A DNA stretch of 64,000 nt, taken from positions 2,790,001 to 2,854,000 of the forward strand of contig NZ_CP045740.1 in NCBI RefSeq assembly GCF_009650765.1, written 5' to 3'. The position numbers and the translations under genes were made by a program. Below are positions 17,174 through 26,196 of the stretch, piece by piece. The stretch is from Streptomyces sp. SUK 48. Its GTDB lineage: Bacteria > Actinomycetota > Actinomycetes > Streptomycetales > Streptomycetaceae. Under the pieces are notes generated by a model. It was not told where the DNA came from and did no database searches. It was given only the letters and a program-made list of their open reading frames with translations. Every line of letters starts with the position of its first letter. Positions within the stretch are counted from its first letter, which is position 1.

Positions 17174-17506
17174 TCAGAACTTCGGCGCGTTACGAGACCG
17201 CTGCACCCGTGTGGTGCGGCGGTCTCGCGCGTTCCAGCAGGACTTGTGCCAGTGCCGGCGGTCGTCCACGCCCGCGTGCTCCGGCCAGGCCACCACATGC
17301 GGCACCGCGGAGGGGATCATCTGGTCGCAGCCGGGGCAGCGGTAGGTCTTGCCCTGGGCGCTCGCGCCCGCGACATGGCGCACGCTCCACTCCTCGCCCT
17401 GCCAGTCCTCCGCGGCCTGGAAGCCGCCGTACCGCCCGGTGCGGTCGTCCTCGGCGCTGCGGCCGGTCGGATCGGCGGCCTTCGGTCGGTTGCGGCGCGG
17501 GGACAC
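17174..17506 (-). CDS. Small zinc-ribbon-like protein, unknown function
   Basis: 110 residues from GTG 17506, which follows GAGAGG at 6 nt; a longer version from 17533 lacks a ribosome site. The only recognisable element is CPGC at about residue 57 with later HxxxxC-type residues (RHWHKSCW), a likely zinc-binding site. The rest is charged and hydrophilic. Similar proteins in Streptomyces have been labelled ATP/GTP-binding, but I see no P-loop. The gene is convergent with the ABC permease across the 17-bp repeats. Confidence 0.65.
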   Translation of the reverse strand: MSPRRNRPKAADPTGRSAEDDRTGRYGGFQAAEDWQGEEWSVRHVAGASAQGKTYRCPGCDQMIPSAVPHVVAWPEHAGVDDRRHWHKSCWNARDRRTTRVQRSRNAPKF

Positions 17507-17726
17507 GGGACACCTCTCGGGGCTCGGTGGCAAGCAAGGGCTGCGTCCAGCGTACGCGCCGCCGTGCGGGGTACGCGAAGGCCGCCAACCGGCGCAAGTC
17601 CCCCTCCGGAACGGCCGATTCTGAAGACAATCCGCAAATTACCCTGCCAAGCCGTGTCCTTGGCACGTGTCAGACGGTTATGCCGGTGGGGGAGCTCGGG
17701 TCGGAGCCGAGGAAGCGGGAAATGCG

Positions 17727-18754
17727 ATGTACGTAGGAAGCTTTGTGCTGGGCGCCCAGTTTCCGGGCCAGGGCCAGGGGGAGGCCCTGCACCGGGCGGT
17801 CCGCTCGGCGGAGGTCGCCGAGGAGGCCGGGCTCGACTCGGTATGGCTGGCCGAGCACCACTTCGTGCCGTACGGCACCTGTCCGTCCGCCGTCACCCTG
17901 GCCGCGCTGCTGCTCGGCCGCACCCGCCGGATCCGGGTGGGCACCGCCGTCAGCGTACTGCCCACCGTCCACCCGGTCGCCCTGGGCGAGCAGGCCGCGC
18001 TGCTGCATCTGACGAGCGGCGGCCGGTTCACCCTCGGGTGGGCCGCGGCGGGCCCTGGGTTGACCTGGAGGTGTTCGGCAGCGGCCTTGACGCGTACGAA
18101 AACGGGTTCCCCGAGTCACTCGATCTGCTGCTGCGCTGGCTGCGCGAGCCCTCGGTGGGCGCCTCCGGTGAGCGCTTCGTGTTCCGCGAGGTGCCCGTCG
18201 TACCCCGTCCCGACCAGGCCCTGACGGACAGCCCGGGTCCGGAGGTCGTCGTCGCCTGCACCTCGCCGAAGAGCGTACGGCTGGCCGCGGAGCGCGGGCT
18301 GCCGATGCTGCTCGGGATGCACGCGGGCGACGAGGAGAAGGCCGAGATGGTCGCGCTGTGGCGGCGCAGTGCCCGCGCGGCGGGGCGGACGCCCGAGGAG
18401 ATCGCGGACGCCGCGCATGTCGCGGCCGGGGTCTGCCAGCTCGCCGACCGCCGCCAGGACGCGGCGGAGACCCTGCTCAAGGCGATGCCGGGTTGGCTGA
18501 AACAAGGACTCGACGCGCATGTGACGGTCGACGGGCGCACGCGGGCGATGCGCGACCCGGTCGCCTACACCGAACTGCTCTGCGGGCTGCACCCGGTGGG
18601 CACCCCCCGGCTCGCCGGCGACCGGCTGGCGGCCACCGCCGAGCGCACGGGCATCTCCCGCTTCGCCCTGCTGGTCGAGGGCTCCGGCGATCTCGCGGCG
18701 ACGGAGGACACCCTGCGCCGCCTGGGCGCCGAGGTGCTCCCGCAGCTGCGCTGA
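17727..18754 (+). pseudogene. LLM class flavin-dependent oxidoreductase, frameshifted
   Basis: The first part (from ATG 17727: MYVGSFVLGAQFPGQ, EEAGLDSVWLAEHHF, GTAVSVLPTVHP) and the second part (from about 18040: GRGGPWVDLEVFGSG through the C-terminus at 18754) are the two halves of a luciferase-like monooxygenase in different frames. Restoring one G in the run at 18036-18038 gives FTLGVGRGGPWVDLEVFG and a 342-residue protein of normal family length. The family oxidises varied substrates with reduced flavin and oxygen. This is a real single-base deletion, a phase-variable G run or a sequencing error. Otherwise the coding signal is intact, which favours a very recent event or an error. Confidence 0.85.
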
Positions 18755-18905
18755 CGGACCGCCTGTCGTCCGACCGGCGAAAGCGGGCGAACAGGCATGG
18801 AGGGCAGGCCACCTGGGGGGCTTGCCGCCCCAGCGCCGATGACGCCTTGCACGGGTGGAGCGGCAAGCAGGCGACGCACCGCCCCGGACGTCCCGGGGCC
18901 GCGGG

Positions 18906-19298
18906 TCAGCAGTCCCGAAACTCCGGCGACTGGTTCAGCAGCTGGGCCCGCACCGAGGTGAAGCGGGTCAGCGTCTCGTCCACCGAGGCGTCCAGCGGGA
19001 ACACCGCGACCCGGTGGCAGTTCTGGAAGGCCAGCCGCACGCCGAAGTGCCGTTGCAGCGCGCCGCGGATGGCGTCGCTCGCGAGGGCGCGCAGCAGCTG
19101 ACCGCGTGCCTGCTCGTTGGGCGGGGGCGTCTGGTTGTCGGCGAAGGGACCGCCGTCCACCTTCAGCTGGGCCACCAGGGAGCTGATCATCTCCCATGCA
19201 TAGGGCAGGGAGGTCCGGACGCAGTCGACGAATTCCGCTTCGTCGACCTCGCCTCGCTCGGCCGCGTCGAGTAGGGCCGGTGAGACGTCGAGCGACAT
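18906..19298 (-). CDS. SCO5389-family conserved protein
   Basis: 130 residues from ATG 19298, preceded by GAGAGGAGAA. It begins SLDVSPALLDAAERGEVDEAEFVDCVRTSLPYAW and matches a conserved actinobacterial family without known function that sits beside nucS. It is acidic, has no membrane segment, and is probably a small helical cytoplasmic protein. It is divergent from nucS across 289 bp, and convergent with the frameshifted monooxygenase. Confidence 0.75.
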   Translation of the reverse strand: MSLDVSPALLDAAERGEVDEAEFVDCVRTSLPYAWEMISSLVAQLKVDGGPFADNQTPPPNEQARGQLLRALASDAIRGALQRHFGVRLAFQNCHRVAVFPLDASVDETLTRFTSVRAQLLNQSPEFRDC

Positions 19299-19573
19299 GG
19301 GTTCTCCTCTCGCACCCCTGGTGAACAGGGGTTGCCGGACGGATAAAGGGAGTTCGGCGCCGAAAAACACGCTGAGTACATGGACCGCGACCTCCCGTTC
19401 CCTACGGTAGGCAACGGTCGGTGACCACACCACCAGAATGCGTATATGGAACGGTCGGGTTGCACCCACAATCGGCCATGGATGAACAAGAGTTTCCAGG
19501 GACAAAGCAGTGACAAGTGGGGCGATCCACAGGGAGCGGCTCGGGCGAATCGCGTACGGCGGCGGGTGTCGAG

Positions 19574-19579
19574 TAGCGT
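19574..19579 (+). promoter_or_regulatory. Candidate -10 box of a leaderless nucS mRNA
   Basis: TAGCGT lies 8 nt before the nucS ATG at 19588, and no Shine-Dalgarno sequence is present. This is consistent with a leaderless transcript. The -35 region is not recognisable. Confidence 0.4.
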
Positions 19580-19587
19580 TGCCGACC

Positions 19588-20259
19588 ATGCGTCTCGTCA
19601 TTGCCCGGTGCTCGGTCGACTACGCCGGCCGGCTCACCGCCCACCTGCCCTCGGCGCCCCGCCTGATCCTGGTCAAGGCGGACGGCAGCGTCTCCATCCA
19701 CGCCGATGACCGGGCCTACAAGCCCCTCAACTGGATGTCGCCGCCCTGCACGCTGAAGGAGGGCGCGGGCGAGGACGAAGGCGTGTGGACCGTCGTCAAC
19801 AAGGCGGGCGAGAAACTGATCATCACGATGGAGGAGATCCTCCACGACTCCTCGCACGAGCTGGGTGTGGACCCGGGTCTGATCAAGGACGGCGTGGAAG
19901 CGCACCTCCAGGAGCTGCTCGCCGACCGCATCGAGACCCTCGGCGACGGCTACACGCTCATCCGGCGCGAGTACATGACGGCCATCGGCCCGGTGGACAT
20001 CCTGTGCCGGGACGCCGAGGGCCGGACGGTCGCGATCGAGATCAAGCGGCGCGGTGAGATCGACGGCGTGGAGCAGCTGACCCGCTACCTCGACCTGCTC
20101 AACCGCGACCCCCACCTCGCGCCGGTCCGCGGCATCTTCGCCGCCCAGGAGATCAAGCCCCAGGCCCGCGTCCTCGCCACCGACCGGGGCATCGACTGCC
20201 ACGTCATGGACTACAACGCCCTGCGCGGCATCGAGGACGACAAGCTGCGGCTGTTCTGA
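19588..20259 (+). CDS. nucS: NucS/EndoMS mismatch-specific endonuclease
   Basis: 223 residues. The N-terminal beta domain starts [21 protein letters not shown]. The C-terminal nuclease has the RecB-like core [34 protein letters not shown], including D, E and K of the D-ExK motif. NucS cuts both strands at mismatches in archaea and actinobacteria, which lack MutS/MutL, and interacts with the sliding clamp; a C-terminal hydrophobic end (DDKLRLF) fits a clamp-binding tail. The start chosen matches the family N-terminus; upstream in-frame sequence is not conserved. Confidence 0.95.
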   Translation: MRLVIARCSVDYAGRLTAHLPSAPRLILVKADGSVSIHADDRAYKPLNWMSPPCTLKEGAGEDEGVWTVVNKAGEKLIITMEEILHDSSHELGVDPGLIKDGVEAHLQELLADRIETLGDGYTLIRREYMTAIGPVDILCRDAEGRTVAIEIKRRGEIDGVEQLTRYLDLLNRDPHLAPVRGIFAAQEIKPQARVLATDRGIDCHVMDYNALRGIEDDKLRLF

Positions 20260-20331
20260 GGGGGCGGGGCCTTAAGGAGGCCCGGCGTATCCCCTTCCGT
20301 CGCGACGGCGCTCAACCCGCGCAGTGGTGAC

Positions 20332-20372
20332 CGGCGGTGCCGGACCGGCCTCGGGCCGGTCCGGCACCGCCG
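20332..20372. terminator. Bidirectional hairpin terminator
   Basis: Perfect 19-bp inverted repeat (20332-20350 and 20354-20372) with a TCG loop, followed by TTTCT on the plus side. It lies between the stops of the convergent nucS and the large P-loop protein gene, so it can serve both. Confidence 0.85.
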
Positions 20373-20376
20373 TTTC

Positions 20377-22818
20377 TCACATCTGCCCCTGCTCCGCCGG
20401 GTCCGAGGCCGGGTCCGTCGGGGAGGCCGCCCCGGACGCCGACTTGGTGAACGACGACGTGTCGCTCGCCGAGTCCGAGGGCGAGCCCGTCGGGGGCGGC
20501 GGGGTGGGCGAGCCGGTCGGCGAGGTCGGGGGTGTGGTCGGCGGGGTCGGCTTGGTCGGGGGCGGGGACGACGGCTTCGTCCTGGTCGGCGTCGGGCTCG
20601 TGCTCGCGCTGCCGCTTCCTCCCCCGCCGCCGGCGCCGCCCGTAGCCGAACCCGTCGGGCCCGTCGGATTCGCCGTGGGGCTCGTCGACGGCCGCGCCGG
20701 AGTGTCCGTCCCGGCGTACGTGCCCGACGGGGCCGGTGTCGCACGGTGGCCCGTCGACGGCCGCGAGGCCGTGCCCGGGTCCTGCGCCGGGGCCTGGTCC
20801 TGACCGGTGTCCGGGTCGCCCGCGTCCTGGCTCGTGGCGGGGTTGTCGTCGGCCCGTCCCGCCGGGTTCTTGTCGTCGCTGTCGTGGGACGTCATGCCGA
20901 GCGTCACCACCGTGCCCAGCACCGCCGCGAGCAGCGCGCCGGAGCCGGCCGCCACCAGGTTGCGGCGCGCGATCCGCCGTATGCCGAGCCCCTTCGCCGG
21001 GGGCGCGGCGACGATCCGCGGGGAGACCAGGGTGTCCGGCACGGCGGGCACCGACAGCACGGACGGCAGCGCGGGCACCGGCTCCGTCGCGGGCTCCCCC
21101 ACGACCACCGGCACCGGAAGGCCGGGCAGTTCCCCCGCCCGGTCCGCGACCAGCGCCAGCGCCCGGCGCCCCGCGACCGCGCCCCGCTTGTCGGCGAGCG
21201 CGCCGCGCAGCCCGGTCGACGCCTCCAGCTCCGCGCGGGCCCGGTCCAGCCGTCCCCCGCACAGCGCGAGAATCCCCAACTCATGGTGGAAATAGGCTTG
21301 TTCGGGCACCTCGCCGGAGTGCAGCGCGGCCTGCGCACCGCTGCGCAGCGCCCGCTCCCAGGCGCTCCAGCGCAGCGCGGCGGCGAACGCGGGAGCGGCG
21401 GTGCGGGCGAGCCGTACCGCCTCACCGCCGTCGCCCTCGACCGGCGGCACCACGGCCGCCAGCGCCGCGAGCACCGCGTCGGCCTCCGCGCTCACCCGCT
21501 CCGGGGTGACCGAGGGGTGCCCTGCCCACCAGGCATAGTGCCGGGCGGCGGTACGGGCCCGCTCCGGCGCGTCGTCGCCGTACCCGGCGGCCTCCAGCTG
21601 GGTGCGCACGCCCGCCGCGAGCCGGTACCGGGAGCCCGCCGGGGAGACCAGGCCGCAGCCCGCCAGCTCCCCGAGCGCCGCGTCGGCGTGGGTGTCGCCG
21701 ACCAGCGCGGGCAGATGGGCCTGGTGCGGGACCTCGCCGCCGAGGGCGACCGCGAAGCGCAGGGTGGCGCGGGCGGCGGCGCTGAGCCGGGAGGCGAGCA
21801 GCGGCGCGGGCGCGGCGGCCTCGCCGAGCGAGGGCAGCGGACCACTCTCGTCGGTGAACTCCTGCACCGGGTTGACCACGGGCCGTACGTCCTCGAAGAC
21901 GCCGTACTCGTCCACGGCCCCGGAGTCGGCCCGGAGTTGGTCCCGCTGCCGCAGCAACGCGCCCGCCTGGACGAACCGCAGCGGCAGCCCCTCGGACTCG
22001 AACCACAGGTCGCCCGCCCAGTTGGCCTCCTCCTCGGTGAGCACCCGCCCGGCCGCGCGTTCCAGGATGTCCACCCCGCCGGCCCGGTCGAGCCCGCCGA
22101 GGAAGACCTCCTCGACATCGGCCTCGGCGGTCGGCGCGGGCACGTCCGGGGTGGCGGAGAACAGGAAGGCGCACTCGGGCGTCGCCTCCAGCAGCTCGTC
22201 CAGCTCGGCGCCGCCGAACTCGATGTCGTCCACCACGACGACCGCGCCGATCTCCGCGAGCGGCGCCCGCAGATCGAGGCGCTCGGGGCGGTGGCCGGGG
22301 GCGTCGTGGACGGTGTGGAAGAGGTCGTGGAGCAGGTCCTCGGCGGTGCGGTGGATGCCGCACAGGCGCACCACGCCGTCGGGCGCGAGGTCGTGGCAGT
22401 CGTCGGCGACCAGGTCGAGCAGGGCACTGCGGCCGGACCCGCCGGGGCCGGTGAGCCGTACGGTGCGGCCGCGCGCGAGCAGCCGTACCAGCCGCTCGCG
22501 TACTTCCTGGCGCTCCAGCAGGGGCAGCGGGTGCTGGGCGGGGCCCGGCGGCACCGGGGGCCGGGCCGCGCGTTCGGCCTCGGCCCGCTCGGCGGCGCCG
22601 CGCTTGCGGGGGCTGCCCGGGCGCCGGGCCGGCGGGCAGGGCTCGATCTCGCTGCCGTCCACGGGGTTGACGGTCAGCAGCAGATCGCCGGTGACCAGGT
22701 GCGCCGTACGGGCGGGCGCGGGCGTGCTCGGGCCGAAGTCGGCGGTGAGGGGGTCCCGGGGCGGGCGTCGGGCGCCCGTGTGTCCGTACTCCTCAGGCCC
22801 AGGGGTGATCGGGTCCAT
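20377..22818 (-). CDS. Large P-loop (AAA/NB-ARC-like) membrane-anchored protein
   Basis: 813 residues from ATG 22818. After a hydrophilic N-terminus there is a P-loop at about 124-131 (GPGGSGRS; the usual Lys is Arg) and a Walker B-like VVVVDDIE near 185. A helical region up to about 600 is next, as in AfsR/STAND-type regulators. A single TM helix (about 620-643, GALLAAVLGTVVTLGM) separates this from about 165 residues of Pro/Thr/Ser/Gly-rich sequence, which would lie outside the cell. No DNA-binding domain is seen. It may be a signalling or scaffold NTPase. The function is unknown. Confidence 0.75.
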   Translation of the reverse strand: MDPITPGPEEYGHTGARRPPRDPLTADFGPSTPAPARTAHLVTGDLLLTVNPVDGSEIEPCPPARRPGSPRKRGAAERAEAERAARPPVPPGPAQHPLPLLERQEVRERLVRLLARGRTVRLTGPGGSGRSALLDLVADDCHDLAPDGVVRLCGIHRTAEDLLHDLFHTVHDAPGHRPERLDLRAPLAEIGAVVVVDDIEFGGAELDELLEATPECAFLFSATPDVPAPTAEADVEEVFLGGLDRAGGVDILERAAGRVLTEEEANWAGDLWFESEGLPLRFVQAGALLRQRDQLRADSGAVDEYGVFEDVRPVVNPVQEFTDESGPLPSLGEAAAPAPLLASRLSAAARATLRFAVALGGEVPHQAHLPALVGDTHADAALGELAGCGLVSPAGSRYRLAAGVRTQLEAAGYGDDAPERARTAARHYAWWAGHPSVTPERVSAEADAVLAALAAVVPPVEGDGGEAVRLARTAAPAFAAALRWSAWERALRSGAQAALHSGEVPEQAYFHHELGILALCGGRLDRARAELEASTGLRGALADKRGAVAGRRALALVADRAGELPGLPVPVVVGEPATEPVPALPSVLSVPAVPDTLVSPRIVAAPPAKGLGIRRIARRNLVAAGSGALLAAVLGTVVTLGMTSHDSDDKNPAGRADDNPATSQDAGDPDTGQDQAPAQDPGTASRPSTGHRATPAPSGTYAGTDTPARPSTSPTANPTGPTGSATGGAGGGGGSGSASTSPTPTRTKPSSPPPTKPTPPTTPPTSPTGSPTPPPPTGSPSDSASDTSSFTKSASGAASPTDPASDPAEQGQM

Positions 22819-23064
22819 GGGTTCAAGCCCCCCATAAGCGTCGTGTGCTCGTGTTACGGCCCCTCCCGGCCTGCCGCACGTCGCACTGTCGCTCCGGTCC
22901 GGGCCCGCGCGGTCGAGGGTTGCGAGTCGGGCGGGCGACCGAACACTAAACCTTTGCCCAGTATCCACGACAGGCCGGGGTGCCCGGTGGTCCGAGACGT
23001 CACGGTCCGCCGCGGATTGACCGTCCGGTGCGCTTGCGCCCCTTCTCGCGCCGTGGGCGCCGGG

Positions 23065-23388
23065 TCACACCCGGGGCAGCGACTCCACCCCGATGCCGCC
23101 CTCGATCGCGAGGATGCGGTGCAGCCGGGTGGCCACCAACAGGCGCTGCATCTGCGGCGGTACGGCGCGCAGCACCAGGCGGCGCCCGCAGCGGCCGGCC
23201 CGCCGGTGGGCCCCCATGATCACACCGAGCCCGGTGGCGTCCCAGGAGTCCAGTTCGGACAGGTCGAGCACCAGGTCGCCGGCGCCGTCGTCGACGGCCA
23301 GGTGCAGGGCCGTACGGGCGTCCGCCGCGCTGCGGACGTCGAGGCGGCCCCCGACGACCAGCTCGGCGTGGTCGCCCCTGATGTACAT
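23065..23388 (-). CDS. STAS-domain anti-sigma factor antagonist-like protein
   Basis: 107 residues comprising a single STAS domain of the SpoIIAA/RsbV type: strand GDHAELVVGGRLDV, then LVLDLSELDSWDATGLGVIMGAHRRA. The phospho-acceptor position of the D-S/T-S-G motif is Thr52 in DATGLG. Such proteins bind and inhibit anti-sigma kinases when dephosphorylated. No kinase or sigma factor gene is adjacent, so its partner is elsewhere. The start codon is ATG 23388 (MYIRGDHAEL); 246 bp separate it from the P-loop gene upstream. Confidence 0.85.
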   Translation of the reverse strand: MYIRGDHAELVVGGRLDVRSAADARTALHLAVDDGAGDLVLDLSELDSWDATGLGVIMGAHRRAGRCGRRLVLRAVPPQMQRLLVATRLHRILAIEGGIGVESLPRV

Positions 23389-23558
23389 ATGCGCTCCCCG
23401 TCGAGTGCGGTTGTGGCCAACTCCGTATCAATGGTGTGCACCGTCTGACTGAATGCGTGGCGGTGCGGTTGCTGCTTGTAAGCGAACCGATACCGAATTC
23501 ACCCCTGAGGGTGATGCTTCGGGAGTGAACTCGGTACCGGGACGCGTCAGTACGCCGA

Positions 23559-24407
23559 TCAGTACGTGTAGAAGCCCTGCCCGCTCTTGCGGCCGATGTC
23601 ACCGGCATCCACCATCCGGCGCATCAGCTCCGGCGGGGCGAACTTCTCGTCCTGGGACTCGGTGTAGATGTTCCCGGTGGCGTGCAGCAGGATGTCCACG
23701 CCGGTCAGGTCGGTGGTGGCGAGCGGGCCCATGGCGTGCCCGAAGCCCAGCTTGCAGGCGAGGTCGATGTCCTCGGCGGTCGCCACGCCCGACTCGTAGA
23801 GCTTGACGGCCTCCACGACGAGCGCGGAGATGAGGCGGGTGGTGACGAACCCGGCGACATCGCGGTTGACGACGATGCAGGTCTTGCCGACGGACTCGGC
23901 GAACTCCCGTGCGGTGGCGAGCGCTTCGTCGCTCGTCTTGTAGCCGCGCACCAGCTCGACCAGCTTCATCATCGGCACCGGCGAGAAGAAGTGGACGCCG
24001 ACGACCCGCTCGGGGTGCTCGGTGGCCGCCGCGATCTTGGTGATCGGGATGGCGGAGGTGTTGGAGGCGAGCACGGCGTCCGGGCGCACGATCTTGTCGA
24101 GCGCGCGGAAGATCTCGTGCTTGACCTCCAGCTTCTCGAACACGGCCTCCACGACGATGTCCGCGTCCGCTGCGGCGTCCAGGTCGGTGGTCGGGGTGAT
24201 GCGGCCGAGGGCGGTCTCGGCGTCGGCCGCGTCCAGCTTGCCCTTGCTCACGAACTTGTCGTACGACGCCTTGATGCCGTCGGTGCCGCGCGCCAGCGCC
24301 TCGTCGGTGACATCGCGGAGGACGACCTCCCAGCCCGCCTGCGCGGCGACCTGAGCGATACCGGACCCCATGAGACCGGCCCCGATGACGGCGAGCTTCC
24401 CTGCCAC
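23559..24407 (-). CDS. 3-hydroxybutyryl-CoA dehydrogenase
   Basis: 282 residues from a GTG start at 24407. NAD-binding motif GAGLMGSGIAQVAAQAG at residues 8-24, catalytic His in VGVHFFSPVPMMKLVE and the C-terminal GFGHAMGPLATTDLTGVD domain. It interconverts acetoacetyl-CoA and 3-hydroxybutyryl-CoA, the reaction after the thiolase encoded at 5891-7090. It could work in butyrate/PHB-type metabolism or the ethylmalonyl-CoA route. It is a monocistronic gene with 170 bp to the STAS gene upstream on the other side. Confidence 0.92.
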   Translation of the reverse strand: MAGKLAVIGAGLMGSGIAQVAAQAGWEVVLRDVTDEALARGTDGIKASYDKFVSKGKLDAADAETALGRITPTTDLDAAADADIVVEAVFEKLEVKHEIFRALDKIVRPDAVLASNTSAIPITKIAAATEHPERVVGVHFFSPVPMMKLVELVRGYKTSDEALATAREFAESVGKTCIVVNRDVAGFVTTRLISALVVEAVKLYESGVATAEDIDLACKLGFGHAMGPLATTDLTGVDILLHATGNIYTESQDEKFAPPELMRRMVDAGDIGRKSGQGFYTY

Positions 24408-24674
24408 GTCCGACTCCCTCTTCCCGCTGATACCCGCTATGGACCTGTGTGCCTTCGGCGGACGATAGCGCTCCGAAGCGGCCGTGTGACCAGTAAGTAA
24501 TGCGCGTCACGTCTCATTTGACGGACGTCACATCGGGACGGCTTCCTCCGCGATCCGAACAGCGCCCGAACGGCGGCCGACACGGTGCGTGTTCGCGGCA
24601 CTACGCCCGCGCCGGGCGAAAAGGCCCCGGGCGGCGCCCTGTTGACACCACCCCGTCGGCACCACCCTCTTGGG

Positions 24675-25319
24675 CTAGCCGCGCACCGCATAACCGAGCA
24701 CCCGCTCGCTCAGCAGCTCCTCGATGTCGTCCAGCAGCGCCAGCACCTCCCGTGAGACCTCGCCCGGCTCGCGCCGCTTGAGCATCTCGCGGCCGATGAC
24801 CCGGATGGCCGTGCTGTGGATCCAGCTGATCTGACCGGCCATCAGGCTCGGCAGCTCGTCGCCCTCGGCCGCCCCGGTCTCCTCGCGCAGCACCTGCTCC
24901 AGGCCGGCCTCCACCTCCTGGGCGAGCGCCCAGAGCCGGGAGCGCAGGGCCGGCGCCTCCTGGATCACGCGCATGAAGTCGGCGTAGCCCGCGAGCAGGC
25001 CGACGCGGGGGGACACCGCCCGGATCTCGTCCCGCAGTTCGCGCAGCACCGCCGCCGCCGCGGACTCGCCCTCGGCACGGCCCCGGACCCAGCGGGCGAG
25101 GCGGTCGACCATCCCTGCGGAGCGGTCGAGGAACAGGTCCTCCTTGGCGGGGAAGTAGTTGTAGACCGTGTTCACGGAGACGTTCGCCGCGTCGGCGATC
25201 TCCGCGACCGTCACCGCGTCGAAGCCGCGCTCGAGGAACAGCCCGGTGGCGACATCGGAGATGTACTGCCGGGTCTGCCGCTTCTTCCGCTCCCTGAGCC
25301 CCTCAGCCATGCCCGCCAT
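24675..25319 (-). CDS. TetR family transcriptional regulator
   Basis: 214 residues from ATG 25319 (an in-frame ATG at 25310 is equally possible). The N-terminal helix-turn-helix is at about 30-55 (TVAEIADAANVSVNTVYNYFPAKEDLF), followed by an all-helical ligand domain. It is divergent from the ABC exporter genes at 25392, with a 72-bp AT-richer intergenic region holding TTAAAAG and AATTTT, so it most likely represses that exporter. The ligand is unknown. Confidence 0.9.
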   Translation of the reverse strand: MAGMAEGLRERKKRQTRQYISDVATGLFLERGFDAVTVAEIADAANVSVNTVYNYFPAKEDLFLDRSAGMVDRLARWVRGRAEGESAAAAVLRELRDEIRAVSPRVGLLAGYADFMRVIQEAPALRSRLWALAQEVEAGLEQVLREETGAAEGDELPSLMAGQISWIHSTAIRVIGREMLKRREPGEVSREVLALLDDIEELLSERVLGYAVRG

Positions 25320-25391
25320 CCTAGCTTCGCTGCACCTTCTTAAAAGTTGGAGCCATTGTAATTTTGCAGGGGCTCTGTTTTTCTGTGGGGC

Positions 25392-26177
25392 ATGGCAGAA
25401 GTCATCAGCGCGGCGAACCTCGCCCGCACCTTCCGGACGAAAGCCGGTCCCGTCGACGCCGTACGCGGTGTCGACCTCACCGTCCACGAGGGCGAGATCC
25501 TCGGCTTCCTCGGCCCCAACGGCGCCGGCAAGACGACCACCCTGCGCATGCTCACCACCCTTCTGAAGCCGACCGGCGGCACCGCCACCGTCGCCGGGCA
25601 CGACCTGGTCACCGACCCGGCCGGAGTGCGCCGGGTCTCCGGGTACGTGGCCCAGTCCGGCGGCGTCGACCCGGCGATCAGCGTCCGGGAGGAGCTGGTC
25701 ACCCAGGCGCGGTTCTACCGGCTGTCCAAGAGCGACGCCGTCGCCCGCGTCGGGGAACTCGCCCGCGAACTCGACCTGAGCGGCCTCCTCGACCGCAGGA
25801 CGGCCGCGCTCTCCGGCGGTCAGCGCCGCCGCCTGGACATCGCGATGGCCCTGACCCACCGCCCCGAGGTGCTGTTCCTGGACGAGCCGACGACCGGCCT
25901 CGACCCCGGCAGCCGCGCCGACCTGTGGGACCTGGTGCGCCGGCTGCGCGACGAGCACGGCACGACCGTCTTCCTGACCACCCACTACCTGGACGAGGCC
26001 GACGCCCTCGCCGACCGCCTGGTGATCGTGGACGGCGGCACGGTCGCCGCCGAGGGCACACCGGGCGCGCTCAAGCTGCGGTACGGCGGCTCCCTGGACG
26101 CCACCCTCCAGGACACCTTCCTGGCCGTCACCGGTCGCGCCCCCGCCCCCGTCGACGACGCCCCCGTCGCCCTGTAG
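25392..26177 (+). CDS. DrrA-like ABC transporter ATP-binding protein
   Basis: 261 residues. Walker A GPNGAGKTT, Q-loop VAQSGGVDPAISVREEL, signature ALSGGQRRRLDIAMAL, Walker B VLFLDEPTTGLDPGSR and switch His in LTTHYLDEAD. This matches daunorubicin-resistance-type ATPases that drive ABC-2 efflux. It is shorter than most DrrA proteins because the regulatory C-terminal domain is reduced. The permease gene follows after 19 bp. It is divergent from a TetR gene, a common pattern for drug-inducible efflux. Confidence 0.9.
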   Translation: MAEVISAANLARTFRTKAGPVDAVRGVDLTVHEGEILGFLGPNGAGKTTTLRMLTTLLKPTGGTATVAGHDLVTDPAGVRRVSGYVAQSGGVDPAISVREELVTQARFYRLSKSDAVARVGELARELDLSGLLDRRTAALSGGQRRRLDIAMALTHRPEVLFLDEPTTGLDPGSRADLWDLVRRLRDEHGTTVFLTTHYLDEADALADRLVIVDGGTVAAEGTPGALKLRYGGSLDATLQDTFLAVTGRAPAPVDDAPVAL

Positions 26178-26196
26178 CCCCCTGGAGTCCACCGGC

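Noticed and set aside
19446..19709. Small ORF upstream of and overlapping nucS
   Set aside because: Out of frame with nucS, no ribosome site, and overlaps conserved nucS codons.
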